Origin: Paulinella micropora
Taxonomy: Eukaryota > Cercozoa > Imbricatea > Euglyphida > Paulinellidae
Direction: 5' to 3'
Assembly: GCA_019918135.1 (NCBI GenBank)
Contig: WBZZ01002853.1
Location: 1-64,000 of the forward strand
DNA length: 64,000 nt
Shown: positions 48,767 to 60,024 of the stretch, in pieces
Position numbering within the stretch: the first letter of the stretch is position 1
Layout: every line of letters begins with the position of its first letter
Program-made: the position numbers and the translations under genes
The notes under the pieces: model-generated
Seen by the model: the letters and a program-made list of their open reading frames with translations, nothing else
Databases searched by the model: none
Told to the model about the DNA's origin: nothing

Positions 48767-51700
48767 TAAATTAAAATTTGTATTGAAATCTGTTAAAATG
48801 CCTACTGGAGGGACAAGGCTACAGGTTTTGAACAAATTGGATATATACAGAAAGAAAGGAGTAATCTGTATTACTAACAGCGATAACTTATGCTTAGCAC
48901 GAGCAATCGTTGTTGTCAAAGCAAAAATTGAAAAACATCAAAAATTCTCACAAATTATACGAGGACGAAAGATACAGCAGGAAATGGCCGAGGCTTTACA
49001 CGATGAAGCGAAAGTTATTAAGGATGTGTGTGGGATACCAGAAATTAATACATTCGCTAATCACATTAAATGTAATCTGGTTATTGTTGAATTCCCTGAC
49101 CAAATCGTTTATAAAACAGATCTACTTGATGCTAACGGCGAACGGCTGACTAACCTTTACATTCTAAAGACTGAAGGACATTACGATGCAATAACTAACA
49201 TGAAGTCTATGCTAGGAAAGGAAAACTTCTGTGAGTTGTGTCTAAGGGGATACAAAAAAAGACACGCCTGTGAAGCTAAATGTAGTATCTGCGAAACCAA
49301 GGGATGTAAGGGAATAAACGACAAGAGCCAGTGGAAAGAATGCGAGCAGTGTAATAGAAAGTTTCCAAACACTGAATGCTTCAATAACCACAAGACTAGC
49401 ACATGCGATGTTAAAGCGAAATGTAAGACGTGCGGGCTGTGTTATAGAAAGAAAGACAAGCACAAATGCGGTTATGCGAAATGCCGAAATTGTAAGGAAC
49501 TGAAACCGCTTGAACACCAATGTGAAATAGCCAAAAAAGAAATCCTACCGCCGTCAGAGCAATACATATTCTTTGACTTTGAAGCGACACAGGACACAGG
49601 CGAACACATTGTTAATCATGCTGAAAGCCAGTATTACGATGCGAAGGAACCGCCTATTATACATAAGAGCATTCAAGATTTCTGTAATTGGGCTTTTGAC
49701 ACTAAGCACAGTAATTTTACATTTATTGCTCACAATGCCCGCGGTTATGATTGTCAGTTTATTCTTAAGTGGTTGGTTGATAACGGACAAACTCCATTCG
49801 TAATCTATGAAGGAGGTAAGATTATGATGATGACACTTAAGAAGTATCGGTTCATAGACAGCCTAAGTTTTCTTACGATGCCATTGTCAGACTTTCCAAA
49901 GACATTCGGGCTTACGGAACTTAAGAAAGGTTTCTTCCCGCACTTCTTCAATACGGCCAAAAATAAAAACTATGTCGGGGTAATGCCACATAAGAAACAT
50001 TACGGCTACGACACGATGCGAGGAGATAAACGAAAGGAATTTCTTGAATGGTATGACGAGCAAGTGAAAGCACATAACAGTTTTGATATGGTAAAGGAAA
50101 TCGCGGAGTATTGTCATTCAGATGTTGATATACTGAGGAAGGGCTGTATAGATTTTAGAAATCAGTTTCTAGAGTTTGGTATTGACCCTTTCAATATACA
50201 ACTATCGCGAGTTGTGTTATGGCTCTGTATCGTGCTAAGTTTATGCCAGAGAATTCAATTGCAATATTGAAAGCGGAAAAACAAAATAGGATGACTTCTA
50301 GGGCTTGTGTAGAATGGCTAGCATACAGAAGCAGGTTAGACAAAACCGATATTAAACATGCATTCAACGGAGGTGAAAAAATGTTTCAACTCGGACAATC
50401 TCGTGTGTATGTAGATGGATGGGACGAGAAAGACAAAACCGCTTATGAGTTTTACGGATGCCATTGGCACGGCTGTCAGAAATGTTGGAACGGCAATGCT
50501 TTGAATGTGAAGAAGAATAAGACTATGGGTGAGTTATACAGGGAAACAATGAGGAGAGAAAAACAACTTAATGAACAAGCGAAAGTAATAAGTATCTGGG
50601 AGTGCGAATGGAGCCTTATGAAAACCAGTGAAAGACTGGCAGAGGATACAAACGAACGAATTACTGAACAAGAAGGACTAAACCCACGAGAGGCGATGTT
50701 TGGAGGTAGAGTGAATGCTCTTAAATTATATTGGAAAGCCAGACACAACAATGAATATGCGAACTACATTGATGTATTTTCATTATATCCGACCGTAATG
50801 TATTACGACCTTTATCCAAGCGGGCACCATATAATTATTAGACCAAGCAACGAGGAGGAAAGAAAAAATATGAAAAACAAAATTATAAACAGAGAATATT
50901 TTGGAGTGGCTAAGGTTAAGATGCTACCGCCGAGAGGATTACTACACCCAGTCTTACCGAAGGCTGACAGAGGTAAGATGATGTATTACTTATGCGATAA
51001 GTGCGGAATGACTGAGCAACACGGCGAATGTATGCACACAGATAAAGAAAGAGCAATAACGGGCACATGGGAAACTCCCGAAATTTACAAGGCCTTAGAC
51101 AAAGGGTATAAGTTAATAAAAGTATATGAAGTATGGCACTGGAAAGAACAAAGCAGTAGCCTATTCAAAGAATACATAAAGACATTCTTGAAAGTAAAAC
51201 AAGAGTCCAGCGGATACCCCGCGGGATGTAATACGGAAGCGGAAAAACAAAATTACATAAACAGCATGGAAGTTAAAATGGGTGTAAAGATGGATGAAAG
51301 CAAAATATTTAAAAACGAAGGACGGAGAGCAGTGGCTAAGTTGTGCTTGAACTCTTTATGGGGAAAGTTTGGACAGAAACAAAATAAAACACAGAACAAA
51401 ATGATAAAGGATAAAGAAGCCTTATACAAACTATTGAACGATAAATCAGTGGATAATGTAAATATTAACATAATTAACGACCAAATTGTAGAAGCAATTT
51501 ATGACTTAAAACAGGATGCGGTGAGCGACCCGATTAAAACAAATATTGTAGTTGCTTTATTTACTACATGCCATGCGAGAATGAGACTTTACAATAATAT
51601 TATGATGGACAGATTAGGCAATAGGATATTGTATCATGACACAGACAGTGTAATATATACGACTAACAAAGAAATTAATCAGGCTGATGTAGAGACAGGT

Positions 51701-52161
51701 GATTTACTGGGAGATTGGACAGATGAATTAAAAGGAGCAAAAATAAAAACCTTTGTGGGAGGTGGGCCGAAAAATGTTATGGATACTTATTAGATAATGG
51801 TAAAGCCAGTATGAAAGTAAACGGATTTAGTATGAACTATGAAACGAAAAAAGCATTGAATTTACCAAATATGTTAAGTGTAATAAGTTGCGGGCTAGGT
51901 ATTACGAACACTGAATTATTTGAGAATGGTAAAAATGAACTGGCTAAATTGTTGGAGACTGATGAAGAATTACGGATTGCTAAGCGAATTGAGAAGTCTG
52001 GAAAAGTAGTTATAATAGAAAACAGCAAGATAACAAGAGACAAACAAAAGAAAAAAATAACAAGCGAATACTTAGGAAAGATATTTAGTTTTACATACAC
52101 GAAGAGACAGGTTATTGGAATTGTAGAGAATGCGATTGAAACTAGACCTTTTGGATATTAA
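48741..52161 (+). pseudogene. PLV DNA polymerase B, protein-primed type, broken
   Basis: Begins MDENGTNFDKLKFVLKSVKM. An N-terminal cysteine-rich region (CELCLRGYKKRHAC, CSICETKGC, CKTCGLCYRKK) precedes the exonuclease motif FFDFEATQDTGEH and a second exonuclease segment (FIAHNARGYDCQFI). The polymerase domain shows DVFSLYPTVMYYD (motif A), KLCLNSLWGKFGQ (motif B) and YHDTDSVIY (motif C). These are the hallmarks of family-B polymerases of Polintons, PLVs and adenoviruses. The coding region carries about two breaks. It would have replicated the element's linear genome. Confidence 0.85.
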
Positions 52162-52277
52162 AAATATTTAGTATAACAAAAACAATATAGGTTTTTGGTT
52201 ATGAAGTAGAACTTCATAATTTTTTTATAATTAATTAATTTTTTTCCATAAATTTTTTTGTAAGTCTATATAGACCA

Positions 52278-52563
52278 ATGACTACCCTTAATAGACTATC
52301 TGAAAAATTTGAACAACTTTCAATTGAGAAGAATAAGGAATTCTTTTCAGTAAAAGATGTACAAAAGATAATTGATGATGAAATTAAGGCAATTGAAAAA
52401 AGTAGAGAAGGAAAGCCAAAGGATATTTTTCCGTTTGGTAAATACAAGGTAAGAAAATTCAAGATGTAGCAGTTATCGATAAGCCATATCTTGAATGGGT
52501 TATGAAACAGCCGTGGTTTGATAAATTTACAGATATTAAAAGTGAAGTAAAAAAATATATGTA
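52278..52563 (+). pseudogene. PLV small ORF region
   Basis: A short ORF begins MTTLNRLSEKFEQLSIEKNK after a TATATAG box, with FFSVKDVQKIIDDEIKAIEK downstream. The distal part encodes DKPYLEWVMKQPWFDKF, a pattern seen in small exonuclease-associated domains. Broken about once. Function uncertain. Confidence 0.4.
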
Positions 52564-52591
52564 ATAAAAATTATTTTGTAGTATATATAAG

Positions 52592-52957
52592 ATGAGCGAA
52601 CTCAACACCAAACAGGACTACTTGAATGAAATTGAAAAATGGAACATTGACAGTGAAATAAAAAAGCCAACAATTAAATGGACTAAGCCTGACATTGTAT
52701 CTTTCTATGAGCAATACAAGCCGAGGGATGACACGGCGGATGCTACCGCCGTAGGCGGTAATGTGAAAGTAGTTAAAGCTACATTACAAAAAATAATGGA
52801 CGAAGAACCAAGCACACCTTTTAAGGAAACAGATTTGAAAGAGACTGGAATTACGGAGATTAAAATGAATGTGAGCGAAGCGTCACAATGTGGCGAAGCC
52901 ACTTGTGTGAGCGATGTTATTCGTGTTGTAAAAAAAAGATACCAAAAAATAAAGTAA
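52592..52957 (+). CDS. PLV hypothetical protein, 121 aa
   Basis: Intact small ORF beginning MSELNTKQDYLNEIEKWNID, charged and mostly helical, with IKWTKPDIVSFYEQYKPRDD. The ATG directly abuts TATATATAAG (52582-52591). No recognised domain. Several short palindromic stretches lie inside (GATGCTACCGCCGTAGGCGG; GGCGAAGCCACTTGTG). Confidence 0.55.
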   Translation: MSELNTKQDYLNEIEKWNIDSEIKKPTIKWTKPDIVSFYEQYKPRDDTADATAVGGNVKVVKATLQKIMDEEPSTPFKETDLKETGITEIKMNVSEASQCGEATCVSDVIRVVKKRYQKIK

Positions 52958-53114
52958 ATTAAAAATAAATTAGTTCTTTGATATTTTGTTCTGACTGCCG
53001 TCATCACAAAACATCGTTTTCCATTAAATTTTTTTGCTTTTAATTTTGCTTTATCTGTTGACGATGTTTGAGAGTAAGCGAGAGTGCGACAGCACGAAGC
53101 GCAACTCTCAAATA

Positions 53115-54356
53115 TCATTGATCCTCTATAAAGTTAGCAATAACATTAATACCATTACCCGACCCGCCTGCCGACACAGCCTTTTGTGTGAATGTCAAAA
53201 CATCGTTCGGTGTTAATTGGATATCATAAGTTCTGAGGTTAATCTGCTGAGTAGAGCCAGCATTAACATAAATCTTAAAAATGGTTGTTCCGTTTGCGAT
53301 AGCAGTTGCTTTCGTGTCTGTATCTACAATTGAAGCTTTGGCATCAACATCAGCAAAACCCGCCCCTGTCAGTGTTCCGTTCAATACCATTCTGACGACA
53401 TTTGCCTTAGTATCTTCATTTGTAATACTTATCAAAGATGGAAAGACATTTGAATAGTTGGTTAGGCTATTATCGTATAGTGCTTTATTTCTGATACTTA
53501 AAATGGGGCTTTCAGTTATATTACCTGCTTCACTCCCTTCCGCCGTATTTGTAATACTTGTATTAATAGTGTTGGTGCCTTCAACAAACAAATTACAACT
53601 GGCTGTCTTCAGTCTTTGTATTCCAACTCCCAAATTATTATGAACAATTCGTGCTACAAATGGCAATGTAGTATTCCGCAGACTGACACCCGTGTTGGCA
53701 TTCGCATACTTAATCGTATGGACTAACTGAAAATCACCTGTCTTTGGATTTTCAATAGAAAACTTAATAGCACCAAAACCTAAGTATTGAAATTGAATTT
53801 GAAATACATTTCCCTTACTCTAGTCTAATACATGCATATCTCCTGTTCCGTCGCACGGGTCATCCCAGTACGCTTGAAAAAATACGTTTAGGGTTCCTCC
53901 TTTGCAATGTAGAATACACATTCCTTCATCTCTAGTCTTGTACAAGTAGAAACCATTAATTAATTCGTTATCTCCGATACCTATCCACGAATAATAATCT
54001 TCGGTTTCGTCCGTTGTCCATAAAGCAGTGAAGCGGGCTACAACACCCATACCAGTACGATATTTTATTTTCCTTTTGCTTACCATACAGGCATCAGCGG
54101 TAGCATTAGCAGTTGTTTTTAATTCCGCCATATTCTTCAGAAATGAAACACTCGCATTTGTCTGAGTTAATGACCATATCCGTGTATTAATGGTATATGG
54201 AAAGATTTCCTGTAATACTGGTGTTAAGGAACTGGTTAGGGTTTCACCAAAAGCGGTCTTCATATGATTAGTTTCAATGTGTCCATCATATCCAACTTTG
54301 ACATTTACAAACTTTTCGTCGGAATTTTGTGCGATTAAATTTCTCTGGTGAGACAT
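53115..54356 (-). pseudogene. PLV putative virion structural protein region, broken
   Basis: The upstream part begins MSHQRNLIAQNSDEKFVNVK, with TNHMKTAFGETLTSSLTPVL and YYSWIGIGDNELINGFYLYK; the downstream part is Thr/Asn/Ala-rich and strand-forming (IFKIYVNAGSTQQINLRTYD). Position beside the capsid gene and the beta-rich composition suggest a minor virion or fibre-like protein. About one break. A TATATATAAG box lies just upstream of the ATG (54359-54368). Confidence 0.5.
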
Positions 54357-54454
54357 TTCTTATATATAAAACAAAAAATAATTTTCTTTTTCTTTTTTAT
54401 TTTTATTAGTTTTAAGAAGTTTATAAATATCAACTCATCAAGATTTCAATTCCC

Positions 54455-55831
54455 TTAACAACAATAGTCCTCTGAAGAATAGCATAAGTAGTAATTCAAT
54501 TGGACTGCTCCCTCAGCACTCCATTCATACCTCCGTTCGGTGTCCAATGATAGCCCTGCCACTTCATAACCTTCTTCTTCTCTCTTGTCATAAAGCGGGC
54601 GGTTGTGATCCCAGAAATCAACATGGAACCAGTTATATTTATACACATTAGAGTTCAAAACGGCAGAGCCCTTAATTTTTTCCTTCAAAAGCATATAGTC
54701 TTCATCGCGGGCACAAGCGATATCAAACTGCTGAATTCTATTAATATCCAAAGTAGTATAATAAGAAGTAATCTTAGCCTGTGCTCGGTTATCGCAATCA
54801 AATGCGGTGTTTGAAGTTTCAGTATTATTAAACCCGCTAGTGTAAATTCGGCGAATTCTCTCACCCTGCGAGCGGTTCATCTTCAAAACAAATAACTGAG
54901 TGCCTGCACCGAGATTGGTTTTCCAAGAGATAGGGTATTCAGTCTTGAACGAAAAGCCTTCACCAGCAATCTTCTGTTGAACACCCAAGATAACATTCGG
55001 ATCAGTTTCAACAGCAAGAAAGAGGTTAAGGTTGGTAACCTCTGCGGGTTGTGTGGTGGCTGTTGCTCCTGCTCCAACACTAAGGGCATCAGTTCCATAA
55101 AATACGGTTTTGTTCGTACCCTCCCACACAATCCTCAAATCAAGAATTTCATTAAAACCAATAGTCTTATCAATTTCAAAAATGGTTCCAAAAAGCATAC
55201 CCAGAGGAATAGACACATTGATAACGGGAGTAGCGGTGTTATTGGCTCCACCTTCAAAATACTTAGCCTCCTCATAAGAGACATTTACAACAGAGGCAGC
55301 ACCAGTTCCGTTAGCAATGAGCAAATCATTATGACGACGAGCATTGACAGATGGTGGAGAAATTGCTCCTGCTATAGCAGTTCCGTATAAATCAAGCACA
55401 GCTCGCAATTGAGCCTGATCTCCAAAATTTGCTACGGTAGCAGCACTTGCTTGTTGGCCAGCAAACACGTTAGCATTAAAGGCGGTTGTAGCACGCCCAT
55501 CAGCATTACACTTTTGAAGCATAGCCCCATAACCAGACCCAGCCCCGTGGTTATCCAAAGCCATAAATCTATCATAAGAAATCTCAGGCTTCCAAATCAT
55601 CTCAGTGTAATTTCCCACATGTTGAAGATTACACAGATACTGCCCGCTTCGGCTTCGTAGTTCAGTCGTCTTAATCATCGGCAGGCAGTCCATTGGAATT
55701 CGGTTGTATCTTCCACCACCACCACCCGCACCTGGTGTGTAGGTAAATCGCAAAACAGACCTCGCAAGGTTCAAAGGACGAGTTGGAATTTCAAAAGTTG
55801 ATTCAATTCCCCCCACGGTGGTAATCGGCAC
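54455..55831 (-). CDS. PLV major capsid protein (double jelly-roll type)
   Basis: About 458 residues, the size expected for PLV major capsid proteins, with strand-rich, Asn/Gly-rich sequence. Examples are FEIPTRPLNLARSVLRFTYT, YLCNLQHVGNYTEMIWKPEI, FGTIFEIDKTIGFNEILDLR, YYTTLDINRIQQFDIACARD and WFHVDFWDHNRPLYDKR. Assignment rests on length, composition, and place between the penton-like and structural genes. It is nearly whole; its extreme N-terminal end is uncertain. Forms the icosahedral shell in relatives. Confidence 0.7.
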   Translation of the reverse strand: MPITTVGGIESTFEIPTRPLNLARSVLRFTYTPGAGGGGGRYNRIPMDCLPMIKTTELRSRSGQYLCNLQHVGNYTEMIWKPEISYDRFMALDNHGAGSGYGAMLQKCNADGRATTAFNANVFAGQQASAATVANFGDQAQLRAVLDLYGTAIAGAISPPSVNARRHNDLLIANGTGAASVVNVSYEEAKYFEGGANNTATPVINVSIPLGMLFGTIFEIDKTIGFNEILDLRIVWEGTNKTVFYGTDALSVGAGATATTQPAEVTNLNLFLAVETDPNVILGVQQKIAGEGFSFKTEYPISWKTNLGAGTQLFVLKMNRSQGERIRRIYTSGFNNTETSNTAFDCDNRAQAKITSYYTTLDINRIQQFDIACARDEDYMLLKEKIKGSAVLNSNVYKYNWFHVDFWDHNRPLYDKREEEGYEVAGLSLDTERRYEWSAEGAVQLNYYLCYSSEDYCC

Positions 55832-55931
55832 AACCGCAAGACTTTCGCGGGCAGTAAGTTTATTAAGCGAATACTTACCGCGGATAAGCTCGCTCTGACT
55901 GTGTGTAAGTTCTCATCCATATTGGACAGGC

Positions 55932-56215
55932 ATTTTTTCTTTTTTTTTTTGAAATAGTGTAAATTAACTAATTCACCAGAATATATTTATAGAAAAAATA
56001 AATAATTTTAAATTAATTATTGATATTTTATTCACCCGCTTCGCGGTTTCATAAAACATCGTTTCCCATTAACTCGCCTTTTCCGATGTTTAATTGTTGT
56101 TTCCGACTACTTCGGAAACAACGGAACAACAAACGAGAGTGCGTAGCACGAAGTGAAATTGTCACAAGTCCCGAAGGGACGTTGTGATGGGACAAAGTCT
56201 CTCACAAATATCATC
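55932..56215. terminator. PLV intergenic region with stem-loops
   Basis: Contains GTTGTTTCCGA / TCGGAAACAAC (about 56095-56122) and AAGTCCC / GGGAC (about 56166-56182) stem-loops. Matching TTTGAGAGT / ACTCTCAAA arms border the other intergenic region at 53067-53115. These may be transcription terminators between capsid genes. Confidence 0.45.
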
Positions 56216-56912
56216 TAGCCTTTAACAAATTGAAGAATGAATTAAATAAATTAAAATAATTAGTTTCACGATAAACTAATAAAGTCATAACGAATCCCAA
56301 ACCATTAAGATTAATCGCTTGGTCGTTTTCGTCCGTCAAGTAAAACCTAAATACATTATTTGAACTCGCCGATAATGTTTTTCCGTATTCGCTACCAGAG
56401 CCGTCATAGATGACAGACCCAAAAGGGATTTCGTTGGCAGTGTATATTTCTTGTAGCACATGATTATCTCCTTCATTCACTAAATCCGATTGAAGATACA
56501 AAGTTTTTTCACCAGTTAGAATAATTACATTTGGCGATTTAATAAAATTACTTGCAAAGAAATATGTTGAATTTCTTTCAAACCCCATAACCTCGTGAAT
56601 ACGGGCATCGCCATCAAATATAAACCGCGGTTGAATTCCTTTATTCTCTGACACACTGAATGTTAATTTTCCATCTTCTGGTTCTATGTTGGTATTGTTG
56701 CTTGTTATTGTGTATGTGTATCGCTTGGGGCTGTCTGCGGTTAGCACCTCTGCCAGTTTATTTTTTAAGTTGTTCATTGTGTAGTTGCCCTCCGGTATCG
56801 TAATTAAAGCCTCAGACCCGTCTTCGGATAATGTAAAAGTATTGTAAGGACTGGCGACTGAATAATACGACTTCGGAACATAGATATGAAGAATTTTACA
56901 ATGTGTTGGATT
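56211..56912 (-). pseudogene. PLV penton-like minor capsid protein, truncated at the junction
   Basis: Minus-strand sequence with ITIPEGNYTMNNLKNKLAEV, the G-x-Y-x-x-x-x-L-x-x-x-L signature common near the start of penton/minor capsid proteins of Polintons and virophages. It also has FIFDGDARIHEVMGFER, FIKSPNVIILTGEKTLYLQS and FGSVIYDGSGSEYGKTL. The gene's upstream end is lost where the ATPase copy begins. Single jelly-roll penton role is inferred from family. Confidence 0.65.
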
Positions 56913-56914
56913 GT

Positions 56915-59893
56915 CGCGTCGTTTGCGAACCTGCGCCTGCCGCTGCCGCGCCCGACGGACCTGGTGGAGGAAGCGCCGATGCCTGAAGAAGAGTTGCTGG
57001 CTGACTTGCTGGGGCAGGCGGGCGACAACCTGGAGCCGGCGCAGCTGCGGGCGGAGGCGCGGCGGCTGGCGCAGGAGCTGCGGCCGGCGAGTGGGGGCGG
57101 GGCAGCGGCGAACGAGGCGACGGTGCGACGCATGATGGCGGAGGGGCGCGCGCGCATCCAGGCGGAGGTGGCGGCGAAGCGCACGCAACGGGCGTGGGAC
57201 GAGGAGGAGAGCGCGCACTACACTTGGCTGGAAATGCAGAAGCTGCGCCGGCGCGTGGAGCCGTTGGTTCTGAGCACGCTGGGACGGGGCGGGGGTTGTT
57301 CGGACGCGCAGGCGGCGGCATGGGAGCAAGTGCGCAAGGGCCGGCTGTCACCGTTCACGCCGGGGCTGAAGCTGCCACCCTCGTTCTACTCGTACCAGGC
57401 GCTGCCCGTGAACAACCTGGGAGTGGCCGACTGCCAGTTGGTGCGCCTGAACACGTTGTTGGAGGCGATCTACCGGGGCCCGCTGAACGAGGAATTCCAG
57501 GTCTGTCTGGCGGCGGCGCAGACGGCCGGGGCCGTAGGCACGTTTTTTCACCTGCTGATGTACGGCCCGCCCGGCACGGGCAAGTCGCATCTGCACCAGC
57601 TGCTGACGGAGCACTGCCTGCTGCAAGGGGCGGTACGCGCGCAGCTGGGGATGTCGGCCAAGGCGCTGGCCGGTAACTTCAACTTTATCGGGCAGGTGAC
57701 GGTGATGGACGAGCTGCCCAAACACTACCGCGGCAACCACAACCCGAACATGGAGGAAGACGACAAGACCGAGATGATCAAGGCCATGCTGTGGTCCCGC
57801 AGCGTGGGGTTTTCGTACATGCGCACCGACCAGGACACCGGGCAGCGCTTCCATGAGTACACGCAGGCGCAGGTGAGCGGGTCGCACCTGGTGAACACCA
57901 ACACGCACCCTTCTCGGTTCGCGCAGCCGCTGCGGGATCGCTTCCACACGCGGTACGTGCCGGGGCGCGTCCGGCCGGGGTGCGAGGCGTGGCGCAATTT
58001 TGCGGGCGACGGAGACGACGAGGAGGCAGAGGCGCGGCGGCACGCGCTGCCGCGGTGGGTCCGGGACAATGGCGCGCTGATCACGCTGTACTATTACTTG
58101 CAGTCGCTGGGCTTTGTGTCGCCTGTGAAGCTGCACGTGACCTCCACGATCATGGAGGAGTTTTGTGTCGAGGCCATGAAGAAGGGGGTCAGGCGCCTGA
58201 ACCTGCAGCGCTTCATCCACCGCCTGTGCGCTTTGATCAAGCTGGTAGCTATCCGCCGCGCCATTGAAATCGTGTTTCACTCGTCGGTGAGCCCGCTGAT
58301 TGACCCGGCGCTCGGTACCGATCACGGGCTGCCGCTGGGCAGACCCCCCTCGCTGGTGCAATTTGCCTTTCTGGAGCCCTTCCTCAACGACGAAGACCCC
58401 AGCGTGATTATGCAGGCCGTCGGCCTGCTCGCGCCACAGGAGCTGCAACAGCCGCAGCAGCGCCAGGTTCTGTACAGCTTGGCGGAGGCCTTCTTCGGCC
58501 GCGCCACCCGAGGAGAGGGGGGGGGGGGCCGGCGCGGCGCGGCGGCAGGGGTGGTGGTGACACGCGCAGCGGGCTCTACCGGGCCAGCGACCCTGCCGAT
58601 GATGGCAACGGCCATTACGACGATGATGACGGCGGCGGCAGCGGCGGCGGCGGCAGGGGGGGCGGAGGGCGCCCGCCCTACAAGAAAAGGCGCGGCGGGG
58701 GGGAGGAGGCGGAGAAGGAAGAAGACGAAGCCCGCGCTTGGGCCCCCGAGGAAACCAAAGAGGCCTACAAGTCCCCTTTTGTCGGGGAGTGCACCGAGGC
58801 GCTACCGGTCACGGCCAGCGACGCCACTCAGCGCAGGTACTTGGAGGAAAGCAAGCTGAGCCGCGGCGTCTTTGAAAAGAACGAGCTGCGGCTGGTGCAG
58901 CAGCGCCGGGCCCGCGTCGAGGAGCTGGGGCTAGTGCGCGAGGGGCCGGGGGGCAACCTCGGCACCTTTCTCCTGCCCAAGCAGCCCCCGCTCTTCCCGG
59001 AGCCCAACGACTTTGCTGCCTGCCGCAAGAAGCTGTTGCAGTTGGCTTGGCAGAACCGCCCCGACGCCGATTCGCGCGACTACGAGGAGTACCGACACGT
59101 GCTGGATCTGTTGCAGGACGAGAACGAACGCCCCGGGTCCGGGGGGGGCGCCGTCATCAAGCAGACGCGCGACTACTTCGAGATCCCCGAGGGCATTATG
59201 CTCTGGGGGTTGTGGCAGGACCTACTGCAGAGGCTGATGCTGTTGCAGCTGCAGCGCGGCTACGGTCGGCCGCGGCAGCTCCTCACGGGCCAGACGGACT
59301 ACAAGTCCACCCACTACAACCTCACGGTCGTCAACCTACTGCCCGACGTCTTCTGTGGCTCCAGCACAGAGCCCCGCGCGCGACGAGAGCCACTGGATCA
59401 GTCCCTGCAGACACAGCTCAACAAAGACCCCGCCGCCTTCGGCCTCTACCTCCGCGACAAGGCCCTGGCCGTTCGGGGCAACGACGAACGCCACGCCGCA
59501 GCCGCCGCCGCCGAGCCCCGCTCGGACTACGCCGACTACGTGTATTGCCAGCACCACAAGGAGCTGCTGCTGCCCCGCAAGGACCTGCAGCGCCTCTCCC
59601 CCGCCGACCGCCTCGTCACTCTGCCCGACCACCTCCTTCTCAAGGCTATCCACCGTGCCGACAAAAAGATACGCACCGAAAACGCGCGGCTCCTACGCGA
59701 AAACGAAAGCTTTGCGGGACTCTTCGTGGGCGACGACGACGATGCAGAGCAACAGCTCCACTTGTACTCGTATGGTATGACGTCTGCTAACCAGACCCTA
59801 AATCTGCCTCCTGTCGAGGAGGAGGAGGAGGAGGAGGGAGAAGAGGGGGTAGACAACTACGACCACCGCGCTCGGCGCGGATTGATGGAGTGA
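56915..59893 (+). pseudogene. P-loop ATPase, copy 2, 5'-truncated, broken
   Basis: Repeats the ATPase gene from 44407 to its stop, with Walker A (GPPGTGKS), Walker B (VTVMDELP) and all downstream domains, but without the acidic N-terminal third. About one further break lies in the Gly/Arg linker region. By hand count about 50 differences over ~2.97 kb separate it from copy 1, many at third codon positions, suggesting it evolved under constraint before the frame was lost. An ATG at 56886 within PLV sequence happens to read into it. Confidence 0.75.
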
Positions 59894-60024
59894 ACAAGGG
59901 GGGGGGGGAGAGGGAGAGGTAGATAGATCTTTTCCTTGCTTTTTGTGTTTTTCTTTTTTTTAGTTGCATTCTTATTTAAAACAAAAGGACAAGAGCTTTA
60001 AAAAAAAACTCCGTTCGGTCGGCC

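Larger units (their letters stand above)
44407..56914 (+). repeat. First unit of a 12.5-kb tandem duplication (second unit starts 56915)
   Basis: Sequence from 44407 (CGCGTCGTTTGCGAACCTGC) recurs from 56915 with an offset of 12,508 growing to 12,518 through small indels, to the end of the window. The unit contains the 3' two-thirds of the ATPase gene, the membrane-protein gene and the PLV element. The join at 56914/56915 abuts a PLV capsid gene and the interior of the ATPase gene, so it is a recombination joint. Confidence 0.9.
48355..56914. mobile_element. Polinton-like virus (PLV) element, copy A, both termini missing
   Basis: AT-rich island inside GC-rich DNA. Parts in order: a small ORF and DNA polymerase B (plus strand), two small ORFs (plus), a structural-protein region, the major capsid protein and a penton-like gene (minus). 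This gene set is characteristic of Polintons, PLVs and virophage relatives. Several coding parts are broken, roughly five breaks in all. The left end joins the membrane-protein gene and the right end joins the interior of the ATPase gene, so no terminal inverted repeats are seen. Near-identity with copy B (from 60873) implies recent origin. Confidence 0.85.

Noticed and set aside
48355-56914. LTR retroelement or Maverick with an integrase
   Set aside because: No reverse transcriptase, integrase or long terminal repeats are seen; the polymerase is family B and the capsid genes are PLV-type.
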